DNA of 57,145 nucleotides, taken from contig QFOL01000003.1 in assembly GCA_003241215.1 (NCBI GenBank), positions 1 to 57,145 on the forward strand, given 5' to 3'. The position numbers were made by a program, and so were the translations under genes. The DNA is from Agrobacterium fabrum. Lineage in GTDB: Bacteria; Pseudomonadota; Alphaproteobacteria; Rhizobiales; Rhizobiaceae. The notes under the pieces were generated by a model. The model searched no databases and had not been told where the DNA came from. It was given only the letters and a program-made list of their open reading frames with translations. The stretch's first letter is position 1. Every line of letters starts with the position of its first letter. Of this stretch, positions 27,828-37,338 are shown one piece after another.

Positions 27828-28649
27828 ATGGAGTCTTCGAGCAAGCGTGTTGATATGGTTCCCGCCAAAAGACGGGCGCTCATTCTGGAGCACCTGCGCA
27901 TCAATGGCGCGGCGGGCATTCAGGAGCTCGCGGATACGATCGGTGGATCGCAATCGACCGTGCGGCGTGATCTCGAGCATCTGGTGGAAAAAGGCTATCT
28001 CGAGCGCACCCACGGCGGCGCGCATCTGCTGCAGCCGATGCGTGCGACCTTCGAACGGGAGATGACGGTCAATGCCGCGCTTCAGCACGCGGAAAAAGTT
28101 GCGATCGGCCGTGAGGCGGCGGAGCGGCTGAGTGCCGGCGACAGCGTCATCTTCGACAGTTCCTCGACGGTTATGGAGGCGGTGCGGGCCGCTGCCGAAC
28201 GCGACCTTCCATTAACGGTGGTGACCAACAGTCTGCAAATCGCCGATTTCGCCGCCGACATCAAATCCTGGCGCACCATCCTGCCGGGCGGCACGGTGCG
28301 GCCGGGGCATCGCCACCTGGCGGGCGAGCCGGGGGAAAGCTTCATCAAAACGCTGCATGCCGATATCTGCATGACGGGGGCTTCGGCCGTTACCGGCACG
28401 CTGCTGACGGAAACCTCGCTGGAAGTGGCCTCGCTCAAGCGCGCCATGATCGCCGCGGCCCGCAGGACCGTGCTTCTGGTCGACAGCTCGAAATTCGCGG
28501 CGCCCGGTTTCTGCACGCTTTCGGATATTTCGCAGATAGATGAGGTCATCACCGATAACGGCATTTCGCAGGATGCGATGACTTCGCTCAAAGCTACGGA
28601 GTGCAAGGTGACGCTGGTTTCGCCCGCTGCCCCTGCGCCACTGACCTGA
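27828..28649 (+). CDS. DeoR-family transcriptional repressor
   Basis: 273 residues from ATG 27828. The N-terminal winged helix (VPAKRRALILEHLRINGAAGIQELADTIGGSQSTVRRDLEHLVEKGYLERTHGG) is a clear DeoR signature. The sugar-phosphate-sensing domain contains VIFDSSSTVMEAV, VVTNSLQIADF and DICMTGASAV, and ends KRAMIAAARRTVLLVDSSKFAAPGF. It probably senses a sugar phosphate made by the adjacent kinase and controls the two divergent sugar operons. It converges on the FGGY kinase gene with only 25 bases between stops. Confidence 0.94.
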   Translation: MESSSKRVDMVPAKRRALILEHLRINGAAGIQELADTIGGSQSTVRRDLEHLVEKGYLERTHGGAHLLQPMRATFEREMTVNAALQHAEKVAIGREAAERLSAGDSVIFDSSSTVMEAVRAAAERDLPLTVVTNSLQIADFAADIKSWRTILPGGTVRPGHRHLAGEPGESFIKTLHADICMTGASAVTGTLLTETSLEVASLKRAMIAAARRTVLLVDSSKFAAPGFCTLSDISQIDEVITDNGISQDAMTSLKATECKVTLVSPAAPAPLT

Positions 28650-28674
28650 CGAACCGCCATTTCCATCGCCAAAT

Positions 28675-30279
28675 TCACTGTGCCGCCTCGGCGTTCGGCG
28701 ACTCCAGTTGCGAATGTGCGTTTTGACGTGCGGCAAACAGATGAAGCGAACGCATGGCCCGCCGGAGCTCCTCGTCCGCCGCAAGCCGGCGATATTCGGC
28801 ATAAAGCGTCTCGTATTTTTCAAAATGGCGCAGGTTCGGCACAAATTCGCGTAGGCTGGGCGCACCGAGCCTTTCAGCGCCTTCGGCAAAAGAGCCGACG
28901 ATCCCGGCCGCCACCGCCGCATGGATTGCCGCGCCGAGTGCCGTCGGGTTCTCCACGTCAGGAACCTCGATCGTGCGCCCGAACACATCCGCCATCGTCT
29001 GCACCAGAAACGGATTGCTGCGGGCCAGACCGCTCGTCATCACGATACGGCTGATCGGCACACCGCCCGCTATCGCCATGTCCAGAATCGACCGCGTGCC
29101 GAAACACAGCGCCTCGATCAGCGCCCGGTAGATCCCGGCCGAGGTCGATTTCAGGCTAAGCCCCACCAGCAACCCTGACAGCATGGAGTCGGCCAGCGGA
29201 ATGCGGTTGCCCGCAAACCAGTCGAGCGCCAGAACACCGCCCTCACCCGGACTGACCGCCTGCGCCGCCTCATTATGCAGGGCGAAGTTGCGAGAAAGGT
29301 CTTCATCGCGCGGAAAAGTCTTCACATACCAGGCCAGCATATCGCCGAACGCCGCCTGCCCCGCCTCGTAACACCACAGATCCGGCAGGGCGGCACCGAA
29401 AGCAGCCCCTTCGAGCCCCGGCGGCAGGCCGCGTCCCTCGCCGTCCAGAATGAGAAAACCGGCAGAGGTCCCGAGCGCGCCGACAAAAACACCGGGACCG
29501 ACGGCGCCGACTGCAGGCAGCACGACATGGCTGTCGATAACCGAAACCGCAACGACAGCGTCGCCTGTAATCCCGGTGCGGCGACGCCACTCCGGTGTCA
29601 GGGAACCGGCCGGGCTGCCGACCTGAAGCGGTTTTGAAAGACGGTCCGCAAGCCCCGGCACCACGTCTTCCGGATAGCCGCTTTCCTGCGAGAATTGCGC
29701 CTTGTAGGAGGCGAAGTCGAGGCTTCGCGCCTCGTTGCCGGTAAGTTGCCAGACCAGCCAGTCTCCCGCCTCGATGAAGCGCCCGGTTTCGGCCCACAAT
29801 GCGGGTGCTTCAGCGCGCATTTGCGCCGCCTTGGCAAGCATCCATTCGCCGGAGAGCTTTCCGCCGAAGTTTCCAAGGTAATCACCGCCTAGGGCATTGA
29901 TCGCATCGGCATGAGCCTGCGCCGAGTGTTTCCAGAGCTTCACATAGGCATGCGGCTCATCCGGATAAAGTGCCGAAAGCGCCGTGCCGTCGGCGCGTGC
30001 GGGCATGGGGGAAGACGCGGTGAAATCGATCCCTATCCCCGCAACATTGCGGCCCTTGCCGAGCGCCGACAGAATGATCTCGGCGGCTTCCGTGTAATCG
30101 TCTGCGACCTGGAGCACGAAATTGGCGGGCAGGCTTCGACCGCGCAGCGAATGCGTTAGAATGCCGTTGCGATACGGATGGACATGGTGGCCTTCCTGCG
30201 CGCCGGTGCGGGCATTGACGAGAATGCCGCGCGCCGATTCCGAGCCGAAATCCATGCCGATCATATAGGTATCGGTCAT
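28675..30279 (-). CDS. FGGY-family carbohydrate kinase, ribulokinase-like
   Basis: 534 residues from ATG 30279 (MTDTYMIGMDFGSESARG), preferred over the ORF-extending start at 30327. The ATP-binding GMDFGSESARGILVN motif opens the N-terminal domain, and the C-terminal half has VGALGTSAGFLIL, GLSLKSTSAGIYRALIEALCFGTR and RIVMTSGLARSNPFLVQTMADVFG. The GSESAR form of the first loop is typical of ribulokinases. It is the last gene of the Frc-like importer operon, 98 bases after the ATPase gene, so it probably phosphorylates the imported pentulose, hexulose or polyol-derived sugar. Confidence 0.93.
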   Translation of the reverse strand: MTDTYMIGMDFGSESARGILVNARTGAQEGHHVHPYRNGILTHSLRGRSLPANFVLQVADDYTEAAEIILSALGKGRNVAGIGIDFTASSPMPARADGTALSALYPDEPHAYVKLWKHSAQAHADAINALGGDYLGNFGGKLSGEWMLAKAAQMRAEAPALWAETGRFIEAGDWLVWQLTGNEARSLDFASYKAQFSQESGYPEDVVPGLADRLSKPLQVGSPAGSLTPEWRRRTGITGDAVVAVSVIDSHVVLPAVGAVGPGVFVGALGTSAGFLILDGEGRGLPPGLEGAAFGAALPDLWCYEAGQAAFGDMLAWYVKTFPRDEDLSRNFALHNEAAQAVSPGEGGVLALDWFAGNRIPLADSMLSGLLVGLSLKSTSAGIYRALIEALCFGTRSILDMAIAGGVPISRIVMTSGLARSNPFLVQTMADVFGRTIEVPDVENPTALGAAIHAAVAAGIVGSFAEGAERLGAPSLREFVPNLRHFEKYETLYAEYRRLAADEELRRAMRSLHLFAARQNAHSQLESPNAEAAQ

Positions 30280-30377
30280 GCTCTCACGTCCCCCGACAAC
30301 TGCTGACAAGTATGGTGTGGGCATCATTCAGGGGCATGGGATCTCGCAATTGAGGGAAAGTGAAACACTGCCGTTCT

Positions 30378-31193
30378 TCACATCGTCGGGCTGGCGGCGG
30401 CATGGGCGCGCCGGCCCGGCGGATCGAGATCGGCAGCAGCCATGGCGCCGGTCATGATCGCCACGGCATCCGACATGGTGACGTCTCCCGGACTGACGAC
30501 GGCCGCCCGCCTGCCGAGCCTGTGGATATGGATACGGTCGGCGATTTCAAACACATGCGGCATGTTGTGGCTGATAAGCACGATCGACAGGCCCTTGTCG
30601 CGAATGCTAAGGATCATATCGAGAACCTTGCGGGATTCCTTGACCCCGAGAGCTGCGGTCGGCTCATCGAGAATGACGACGCGCCCACCGAACGCGCAGG
30701 CACGCGCCACGGCAATACCCTGCCGCTGCCCGCCGGACAGCGTTTCAACGCTCTGGTGAATATCCTGCACCGTCATCAGACCGAGGTTCGACAGATGTCG
30801 CCGCGCTTCGCTCGCCATGCGGGCGCGGTCGAGCAGCCGAAACACCGATCCGTTGACGCCGGACACACGCAACTCACGCCCGAGAAACAGGTTATCGGCG
30901 ATGGAAAGCGCCGGTGAGAGCGCAAGGTTCTGAAACACCGTTTCGATGCCGGCGGAGCGCGCATCCATCGGCGTTCTGAAATCGACGCGCTTGCCTTCCA
31001 GCCGGATTTCACCGCTATCGGGAATAATCGCGCCGGCAAGCGCCTTGATGAGGGTGGATTTTCCGGCACCGTTGTCACCGATCACGGCGAGAATTTCGCC
31101 ATGGCGCAATTCGAAATCCGCACCGTTGAGGGCAACGACATTGCCGTATCGCTTGGTCAGGCCGCGCCCTTCGAGCGCAAGTTCGCGCGTCAT
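30378..31193 (-). CDS. frcA: FrcA-like sugar ABC transporter ATPase (single domain)
   Basis: 271 residues from ATG 31193, which overlaps the permease stop (ATGA). Walker A GDNGAGKSTLIKAL, signature VETLSGGQRQGIAVARA, Walker B VVILDEPTAALGVKESRKVL and the H-loop ISHNMPHVFEIADRIHIHRLGRR are present. Unlike RbsA it has only one ABC domain, which is the FrcA arrangement of Sinorhizobium, and the sequence closely follows that family as I recall it. The C-terminus has an extra Arg/Ala-rich tail (DPPGRRAHAAASPTM). FrcBCA imports fructose, ribose and mannose; here the substrate may differ, given the FGGY kinase. Confidence 0.88.
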   Translation of the reverse strand: MTRELALEGRGLTKRYGNVVALNGADFELRHGEILAVIGDNGAGKSTLIKALAGAIIPDSGEIRLEGKRVDFRTPMDARSAGIETVFQNLALSPALSIADNLFLGRELRVSGVNGSVFRLLDRARMASEARRHLSNLGLMTVQDIHQSVETLSGGQRQGIAVARACAFGGRVVILDEPTAALGVKESRKVLDMILSIRDKGLSIVLISHNMPHVFEIADRIHIHRLGRRAAVVSPGDVTMSDAVAIMTGAMAAADLDPPGRRAHAAASPTM

Positions 31194-32275
31194 GTCGAAA
31201 CCCTCCGGATCCACTGGTCGACGCCGACGGCCGCCACGATCAGAATGCCCACCGAAAATTCCTGCCACAGCGCATCGAGACCGGCGAGCGCGAGGCCATT
31301 GCGAAAGACGCCGACGATCAGTGCGCCGATCAAGGTACCGACGATGGTGCCACGTCCGCCGAACAGCGATGTGCCGCCAATCACCGCCGCGGTGATCGAA
31401 TCCAGATTGGCGGTCGATCCTGAGGTCGGGCTGATTGCGCCGACACGGCCGATCAACGCCCAGGCGCCGATGGCGGAGATGAGACCCGCACAGGCATAAA
31501 CGGCCAGCAGCACGCGGCGCGTATCGATGCCCGCGAGCGTCGCCGCATCCGGGTCGTCACCCGTTGCATAGACATGGCGGCCGAAGGCCGTGCGGTTGAG
31601 CACGTACCAGGCGAGAGCGGCAAGAGCCAGCATCAGCACGGTGCCGAGCGTGATACGCGCGCCGCCGAATTGCATCGCGGCTCCCATCCATTGCAGGATC
31701 GGTGCGGCTTCTGCCACTTCCTGGCTGCGGATGGTCTGGCTGCCGGAATACCAGAGGTTCAGCGCACCGAAGACGCTCCAGCTTCCGAGGGTGACGATGA
31801 AAGGCGGCAGACGCACATAGGTGATGAGAAACCCGTTGATGAGGCCGCAGCCCAGCCCGCCGCCAAGGCCGATAAGGAAAGCAAGTTCCGGTGGCAACCC
31901 GGCCGTGACGGCAAGACGCCCCATGAGCGTCGAGGTCAATACCATGATGGCGCCGACGGACAGGTCGATGCCCGCCGTCAGGATCACCAGCGTCTGGGCG
32001 ATGCCGATAATGCCGATGATGGTGACCTGCTGGAGGATGAGCGAAAGATTGAAAGGCTGAAAGAACCGGGAGCCGACCACCACGGAAAAGACCGCGATGC
32101 TGGCTGCCAGCACGATGAACGGCACCACTGTCGGATTGCCGTGCAGGAAGCGTTGCAGCCTGCGAAGCGGGTTCGTGTCCTGATCCTCGAACACGGCATG
32201 CGATGTCTCGCTTCCTGTCAGACCGGCCTCAAAGCCTGCCGCGCCAGTCGAAGCATGTTTGCTGGGTTCATTCAT
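31190..32275 (-). CDS. frcC: FrcC-like sugar ABC permease
   Basis: 361 residues from ATG 32275 with GAAGGGTGG upstream; the frame is open for 72 more codons but those lack membrane-protein character. About ten hydrophobic segments are visible, including VVPFIVLAASIAVFSVVVGS and the conserved ILTAGIDLSVGAIMVLTSTLMG of RbsC-type permeases, with AAVIGGTSLFGGRGTIVGTLIGALIVGV near the end. It pairs with the ATPase downstream and the binding protein upstream. Confidence 0.92.
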   Translation of the reverse strand: MNEPSKHASTGAAGFEAGLTGSETSHAVFEDQDTNPLRRLQRFLHGNPTVVPFIVLAASIAVFSVVVGSRFFQPFNLSLILQQVTIIGIIGIAQTLVILTAGIDLSVGAIMVLTSTLMGRLAVTAGLPPELAFLIGLGGGLGCGLINGFLITYVRLPPFIVTLGSWSVFGALNLWYSGSQTIRSQEVAEAAPILQWMGAAMQFGGARITLGTVLMLALAALAWYVLNRTAFGRHVYATGDDPDAATLAGIDTRRVLLAVYACAGLISAIGAWALIGRVGAISPTSGSTANLDSITAAVIGGTSLFGGRGTIVGTLIGALIVGVFRNGLALAGLDALWQEFSVGILIVAAVGVDQWIRRVST

Positions 32276-32504
32276 GGGGATACCACCCTTCGCAGGTCCG
32301 CGGCATCGGCCCGGATACCGGATCGCCTGCCGGAAAGCGCAATGCACAGATTCAACACGTTTTAGCGCCTTTTTTGACATCCACTGGGATATGCGGCGTT
32401 CTGTTACGGTAAAGTTTGCAAGACATGGCCGTTCCGCTTCGAGAACGAAAAGCCATGCCTTGCTCCTGGGAGCTGTCTGGCAAGGACACAAATCTGGCCG
32501 GGAA

Positions 32505-32539
32505 TGACGCCCCGCGGGCAGAGAGAGGACGGGGCGTCA
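32505..32539 (-). other. 10-base-pair hairpin after the FrcB-like gene
   Basis: Eight bases after the binding-protein stop, TGACGCCCCG (32505-32514) pairs perfectly with CGGGGCGTCA (32530-32539) around a 15-base loop. There is no U-tract. It sits in the 271-base gap before the permease gene, which otherwise shows nothing recognisable, and probably stabilises the binding-protein mRNA or attenuates transcription. Confidence 0.7.
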
Positions 32540-32546
32540 AAGCCGC

Positions 32547-33614
32547 TCAACCCCAGCAGGCCTTCAGAGCCTCGTCGGAGGTGATCGATTCAACGCCGGC
32601 GACCGGTTTGTCGGTGACGAGCGTGACGCCGGTGTCGAAGAACGGCAGGCCGGGGCTGGCTTCAGGCTTCTTGCCGGATTTCACATATTCGACGATCGCC
32701 TCGACACCGAGAGACGCCATCTTCAACGGGTATTGCATCGAGGTCGCGCCGATGACGCCCGCCTTGACGTTTTTGACGCCGGGGCAACCGCCATCCACGG
32801 AGGTGATTATGACAGAGTCCTGCTTGCCCGTTGCCTTCAATGCTTCGTAAGCGCCAGCAGCGGTCGGCTCGTTGATTGTATAGACCACAGACAGATCGCT
32901 GTCCTTCTGAAGAAGCGTTTCCATGCCCGTGCGGCCGCCTTCTTCCGAGCCCTGCCCCCACTGGTGACCAACGATGCGCGCGTCATCTTCATCGAGGTAA
33001 CGCGTCACATCCTTGGGATCGATACCGAAGCCTTTCATGAAGCCCTGGTCGCGGGCAACATCCACCGTCGGCTGGTTTTCGAGCGCATCGATAAAGGCGA
33101 CTTTCGCCTTGGAAGCGTCGGCGACCGTTTTGGCAGCCCAGGAGCCGATCAGCTCACCAGCCTTGAAGTTGTCGGTCGCAAAGGTCGCATCAGCAGCATC
33201 GGCAGGTTCGAGTGGCGTATCGAGCGCGATGACGAGGATACCCGCCTTACGGGCCTGCTCCACCACCGGCACCACCGCCTTGGTGTCGCTCGCCACCATC
33301 AGAATACCCTTTGCGCCGGCGGAGATCAGGTTTTCCACGGCGGCAACCTGACTTTCATTGTCACCGTCAAACTTGCCGGCAAAACTCTGGATCTTCACGC
33401 CGCCGAGTTCCTTGGCCTTCGACGTCGCGCCTTCGCGGATCTTGGCGAAAAACGGATTGGCTTCGGTTTTGGTGATGACGCCGATGAGGATGTCCTCGGC
33501 CTGTGCGCTCACGGGAACAAAGGCCAGGCTCACACCAAAAGCGAGCGCTGCAGGACCGAGACGTCTGGACATGGCAAAATTGCCCGCAGAAGCGGGTTTT
33601 ACAAAAAACTTCAT
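32547..33614 (-). CDS. frcB: FrcB-like periplasmic sugar-binding protein
   Basis: 355 residues from ATG 33614 with a strong GGGAGG ribosome-binding site. A long signal peptide (to about AQA, residue 39) precedes the mature [32 protein letters not shown]. The periplasmic-binding fold shows [51 protein letters not shown] and [20 protein letters not shown], and the protein ends with Cys-Trp-Gly as FrcB does. It is the first gene of the operon and divergent from the ROK regulator. A minus-strand TTGACA at 33706-33711 may be its -35 box, with a weak AT-rich -10 about 19 bases on. Confidence 0.92.
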   Translation of the reverse strand: MKFFVKPASAGNFAMSRRLGPAALAFGVSLAFVPVSAQAEDILIGVITKTEANPFFAKIREGATSKAKELGGVKIQSFAGKFDGDNESQVAAVENLISAGAKGILMVASDTKAVVPVVEQARKAGILVIALDTPLEPADAADATFATDNFKAGELIGSWAAKTVADASKAKVAFIDALENQPTVDVARDQGFMKGFGIDPKDVTRYLDEDDARIVGHQWGQGSEEGGRTGMETLLQKDSDLSVVYTINEPTAAGAYEALKATGKQDSVIITSVDGGCPGVKNVKAGVIGATSMQYPLKMASLGVEAIVEYVKSGKKPEASPGLPFFDTGVTLVTDKPVAGVESITSDEALKACWG

Positions 33615-33875
33615 GTGAAATCCTCCCAGATTGCCAAGCGCTCCCTCCCGTTCGGGGGACTTAATCGGTCTTGGCACGATTATTACTGACCGCAATTATG
33701 CATACTGTCAACATTATCTACTTATTGTTTTGTATTTTTTTATACATATATCATGCGCAGAATTGTGAATTCCGGAATATGTCTGGATTTTGCGCGAAAT
33801 CCTGGCAGGCAGCCTCGCAAATCGCTCGGCCGCGTGCCAGACACTCGGAGACGCTCTGAGGAACGGGAACTGGCA

Positions 33876-35117
33876 ATGGCAAGCACAACCTCCGGACAAG
33901 GGTCTACGGCTCGCGAATGGCAAGGCGATCTCAACGCGATCAAGGCAAGCGCGGCGCTCTTGTCGCTGGTCGGATCGGGTCGCGCCCGTTCGCGCAGCGC
34001 CCTGACCGAACTTTCCGGCCTTTCGCGGGCGACCGTACATCAAAAACTCGCAGGCCTGATTGATGCGGGGCTGATCCGCGAGACGGAAGAAACGCTTCCG
34101 AGCGGTGGCCGCCCGACACGCGCCCTCGACCTCAACCGTGACTTTGCTGTCGTCCTGTGCGCCGACATTGGCGAGCAGCATATCCGCGTCGCCGTCACCG
34201 ACCTGCAACCGCGCATCCTGGCGGAAATCTCGGAAACCTTCGATATTCTGCTCGGCCCTGCGGTGGTTCTCAGCTGGATCGAAGAGCAATTCGAGGCGCT
34301 TCTGTCGAGGATCGGCAAAACGACCGGCGACGTGCTGGGCATCGGCATAGGCCTGCCCGCTCCTGTCGATTACGCCAACGGCCGGGTCGTTGGCCCGTCC
34401 GTGATGGTGGGATGGGACAATTTTGAAATCCGGCAATATCTTGAAGAGAAATTCAGCGTTCCCGTCTACGCCGAAAACGACGTAAACCTTCTGGCCTTGA
34501 GCGACCATCGGCAACGACGGACGAATGTCAGCGAGATGGTGTTCGTAAAGGTCGGGACAGGCATTGGCAGCGGCATCATCACGGAAGGCCGCCTTTATCG
34601 CGGCGCACAGGGTGCGGCGGGCGATATCGGCCATATCCAGTTCGCGCGCGAGCCGGCACCGCTCTGCCGTTGCGGCAAGATCGGCTGTGTCGAGGCGCGC
34701 GCTGCCGGCTGGGCGATCGCACGCGAATTGCGGAAAGAGGGCATCGAGGCACACACAGCCCGTGACGTGACACGGCTGGTCGAGCTTGGCCAACCGCTTG
34801 CCATTCACCTCGTCAGGGAATCCGGCCGAATTCTCGGTGAGGTCATGACGAGCCTCGTCAGCATCCTGAACCCACAGATGATCGTCATCGGCGGTACTCT
34901 TGCCGTCGTCAACGACCACCTTCTGGCCGGCATACGCGAGCTGGTCTACAAGCGCTCGCTTCCTCTGGCGACCAGGGAGCTGGAGCTGGTGATCTCGCCC
35001 CCGGACCCTGATGCGGGCATCATGGGCGCTGCTATTCTCGTGGTCGAGGAACAGATGAAGGCGCAGAACGTGGAAACGGTGATTTTGCGTCACAGTGCGC
35101 ACCCGGCGCTCAAGTGA
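33876..35117 (+). CDS. ROK-family transcriptional regulator (FrcR-like)
   Basis: 413 residues from ATG 33876 with GAGGAACGGGAA upstream; the frame is open to an ATG at 33753, but those codons overlap the likely promoter. The winged helix (ALLSLVGSGRARSRSALTELSGLSRATVHQKLAGLIDAGLI) is followed by the ROK sugar-kinase fold with GIGIGLPAPVDY, KVGTGIGSGIITEGRLYRGAQGAAGDIGH and the zinc motif CRCGKIGCVEA. It is divergent from the Frc-like operon, matching the frcR-frcB arrangement, and is probably its local repressor. The 261-base intergenic region is AT-rich. Confidence 0.94.
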   Translation: MASTTSGQGSTAREWQGDLNAIKASAALLSLVGSGRARSRSALTELSGLSRATVHQKLAGLIDAGLIRETEETLPSGGRPTRALDLNRDFAVVLCADIGEQHIRVAVTDLQPRILAEISETFDILLGPAVVLSWIEEQFEALLSRIGKTTGDVLGIGIGLPAPVDYANGRVVGPSVMVGWDNFEIRQYLEEKFSVPVYAENDVNLLALSDHRQRRTNVSEMVFVKVGTGIGSGIITEGRLYRGAQGAAGDIGHIQFAREPAPLCRCGKIGCVEARAAGWAIARELRKEGIEAHTARDVTRLVELGQPLAIHLVRESGRILGEVMTSLVSILNPQMIVIGGTLAVVNDHLLAGIRELVYKRSLPLATRELELVISPPDPDAGIMGAAILVVEEQMKAQNVETVILRHSAHPALK

Positions 35118-35135
35118 ACGAGGAGGCGTGCCCCG

Positions 35136-36149
35136 TCACGCATTGGACAATGGCGGCTCGCGCAGCAGGACTTGTTCGATTGGCCGGCGTCGGGAAACCG
35201 GCACCGAAAAACTCTCGACCATGTGACCAAAGCCGATCAGCGTGATTATGACATGCGATTGGCCCAGGCCAAGAAGGCTGCGCATGGCGCGATCTTCCTC
35301 CATTGTCGCACTCCAGTTCAGCATGCAGGCGCCGAGACCTTCCGCGTGCAGCCCAAGCGCAAGCGTCATGGCAAACATGCCGCCATCCACCCATCCCTGA
35401 TTTCTCTCGCCGATCGTGTTCCAGTTCCGGAGATCGACCGTGACGACAAAGACCCCGCCAAGCTGGTCTCCGAAACCGCGATTGCCCTGATGATGTGAAA
35501 GTACCCGCTGGATAGACCCCCTGTCCGTAAAGGCGAGAATTTTCGTCGTCTGCCGATTGCAGCTTGAGGGTGATTGCATGGCCGCCATCACCGCCCGCTC
35601 GATTTTCTCCGGCTCTACCGGTCTTGACCGATCATACTGACGAATGCTGTGACGCGCACGCATGAACCCCATGAAATCGCACGCCGCCGCCGCACGAATG
35701 GTGTGCGCCGAAACAGCTTCGCTTCCGGCGGCACAGGGAGAAGACATGGTGTTTAATTCAAGCAGGTCATCGAGAAGCTTTTGCGCCTCCTGGACATCGG
35801 CTCCGTTTGCGACATTGTGGGCCACATAGGCCATCAATACGCCAAGCCCGTTATTGGTCGCCGCATCGGGACCGTAACTTTCGATGTAGCGGGAGACTTC
35901 CGCCGCCAGCAAACGCACCTTGTCGATCCCAAAACCGGCGCGGGGATCACTGAGCGACAGGCCGTATTCCAGCATATGGGACAGCAGCCTGATGTGCGCT
36001 TCCAGATTTTGACGCTCGCGCGGACCGTCAATAAAGCTGGAGGCCCTGTACCTGCGAAAATCATAAACGAAATTCCGCACAAGCGTGACGAAGCTTTGCA
36101 AACGCGACAAAGTTCCGAAGCTGGCCGGCGCGATCCTGGCGACTGGCAT
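35136..36149 (-). CDS. Nitroreductase-family protein with N-terminal extension
   Basis: 337 residues from ATG 36149, supported by GGAGG 6 bases upstream; GTG 36173 and ATG 36161 are alternatives. The C-terminal 190 residues form an FMN-dependent nitroreductase domain: FMGFMRARHSIRQYDRSRPVEPEKIERAVMAAMQSPSSCNRQTTKIL, then QGWVDGGMFAMTLALGLHAEGLGACMLNW. The first 145 residues are a helical extension (FRRYRASSFIDG, IRLLSHMLEYGLSLSDPR) seen in a subgroup often found near surface polysaccharide genes, but none are present here. It converges on the ROK gene. The substrate is unknown. Confidence 0.88.
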   Translation of the reverse strand: MPVARIAPASFGTLSRLQSFVTLVRNFVYDFRRYRASSFIDGPRERQNLEAHIRLLSHMLEYGLSLSDPRAGFGIDKVRLLAAEVSRYIESYGPDAATNNGLGVLMAYVAHNVANGADVQEAQKLLDDLLELNTMSSPCAAGSEAVSAHTIRAAAACDFMGFMRARHSIRQYDRSRPVEPEKIERAVMAAMQSPSSCNRQTTKILAFTDRGSIQRVLSHHQGNRGFGDQLGGVFVVTVDLRNWNTIGERNQGWVDGGMFAMTLALGLHAEGLGACMLNWSATMEEDRAMRSLLGLGQSHVIITLIGFGHMVESFSVPVSRRRPIEQVLLREPPLSNA

Positions 36150-36287
36150 CTGGGCCTCCATGAAAGGGTTCACTCTGGATATGGAGAACCATCACCACGC
36201 TCTCTTCCGCTGTCAAATGACGCGAAAACGTCAAAAAATGCCTTGTTTCGCGACTTTGTGCGGCCAATATTTAATCAAACGCCGGAA

Positions 36288-36329
36288 ATGCATCTGTTTT
36301 ATGCATCAATACCTATCCAAAAGGATAGG
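36288..36329. promoter_or_regulatory. Inverted repeats upstream of the racemase/ABC operon
   Basis: In the 391-base gap 36150-36540 I see no gene. ATGCAT occurs at 36288-36293 and 36301-36306, followed by the perfect inverted repeat CCTATCC-AAAA-GGATAGG (36312-36329). A regulator site for the rightward operon, perhaps for the LuxR-type protein at its end, is plausible but unproven. Confidence 0.4.
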
Positions 36330-36540
36330 AAACATGCTTTGCAGCCACCCATACTACCCACCCGAAAGAGCGAAGACCCTATTCGCCAAAACCCTTCCGT
36401 CCGACGGCAAGCCGATGCACCGTAAGACATCGGACCAAGACCCGGCGCCCTGCTTTTCAATGCGCCGGATACGCAATTTTCAAGGCTTGAGTTTTGCCGC
36501 GCATAAGCGGGCTGTTGCGGCACCAGAGGAGGTATCGAGA

Positions 36541-37314
36541 ATGCGTGACAATATCGTCCATGTTCGTGTCGTGTCCCCCATTGTCACGCGAGGTTTTCGC
36601 AAGCTGGCGGATCTCAGGGCGCTGGAATATCCGGGCATCAGCCTCTCCCATGCCGAAATAGCCACAGGGCCCGGCTCGATCGAGAGCGAGTTCGAGGCGG
36701 CGATCTCGGTTCCGGGTACGCTGCTGGAAGTGATACGGGCTGAGCGTGAAGGCGTCGACGCGGTGATCATAGACTGCATGGGTGACCCCGGCCTTCGTCC
36801 GGCCCGTGAGGTTTCCGGCACGCTCGTCCTCGGTCCATGTCAAACCGGCATGCATGTTGCGTCCATGCTGGGACACAAGTTCTCGGTGATCACCGTCATG
36901 CGCCGCCTGATACCGTCCTTTGAAAATACCGCCGCCCTTTGTGGCCTTTCCAGCAAACTGGCATCCGTGCGCAGTGTCGATATTCCCGTGCTCGATCTTG
37001 AGGCGGACCTTGCGGCCACCGCCCGTCGCCTGGTGGAGGAAGGCAGGAAGGCTGTCGAGGAAGACGGCGCGGAAGCCTTGATCTTCGGCTGCACCGGTTT
37101 GATGGGATGCGCCACGGGACTGCGCGAGGGGCTGCTGGAAAAAGGCATCGACGTTCCCGTCATCGATCCCATCCCCACGGCAGTTTCGATGGCCGCTGGC
37201 CTTGTGCGGGCAGGCCTCACGCAAAGCCGGACGACTTACCCCGCCCCGCCTCACAAGGAGTTGCTGGGCTATGATGAGCTGCGCGGCGTTATGATGCCGC
37301 AGGCGGCGGAATAA
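36541..37314 (+). CDS. Asp/Glu/hydantoin racemase-family protein
   Basis: 257 residues with a strong GAGGAGGT ribosome-binding site. Two catalytic-type cysteines are visible, in VDAVIIDCMGDPGL (about residue 79) and ALIFGCTGLMG (about residue 184), as in hydantoin and Asp/Glu racemases; the Gly-rich GPCQTGMHVASMLGHKFSVITVM loop lies between them. It leads an operon containing an ABC importer, a HyuA-like protein and DUF917 proteins, so racemisation of a 5-substituted hydantoin or related ring compound is the most likely role. Confidence 0.88.
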   Translation: MRDNIVHVRVVSPIVTRGFRKLADLRALEYPGISLSHAEIATGPGSIESEFEAAISVPGTLLEVIRAEREGVDAVIIDCMGDPGLRPAREVSGTLVLGPCQTGMHVASMLGHKFSVITVMRRLIPSFENTAALCGLSSKLASVRSVDIPVLDLEADLAATARRLVEEGRKAVEEDGAEALIFGCTGLMGCATGLREGLLEKGIDVPVIDPIPTAVSMAAGLVRAGLTQSRTTYPAPPHKELLGYDELRGVMMPQAAE

Positions 37315-37338
37315 GCATCAGGGAGTGAGACAGGGCAG

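Noticed and set aside
33714..35102. 462-codon minus-strand open frame
   Set aside because: Antisense to the ROK regulator, whose domains are clear. No recognisable product.
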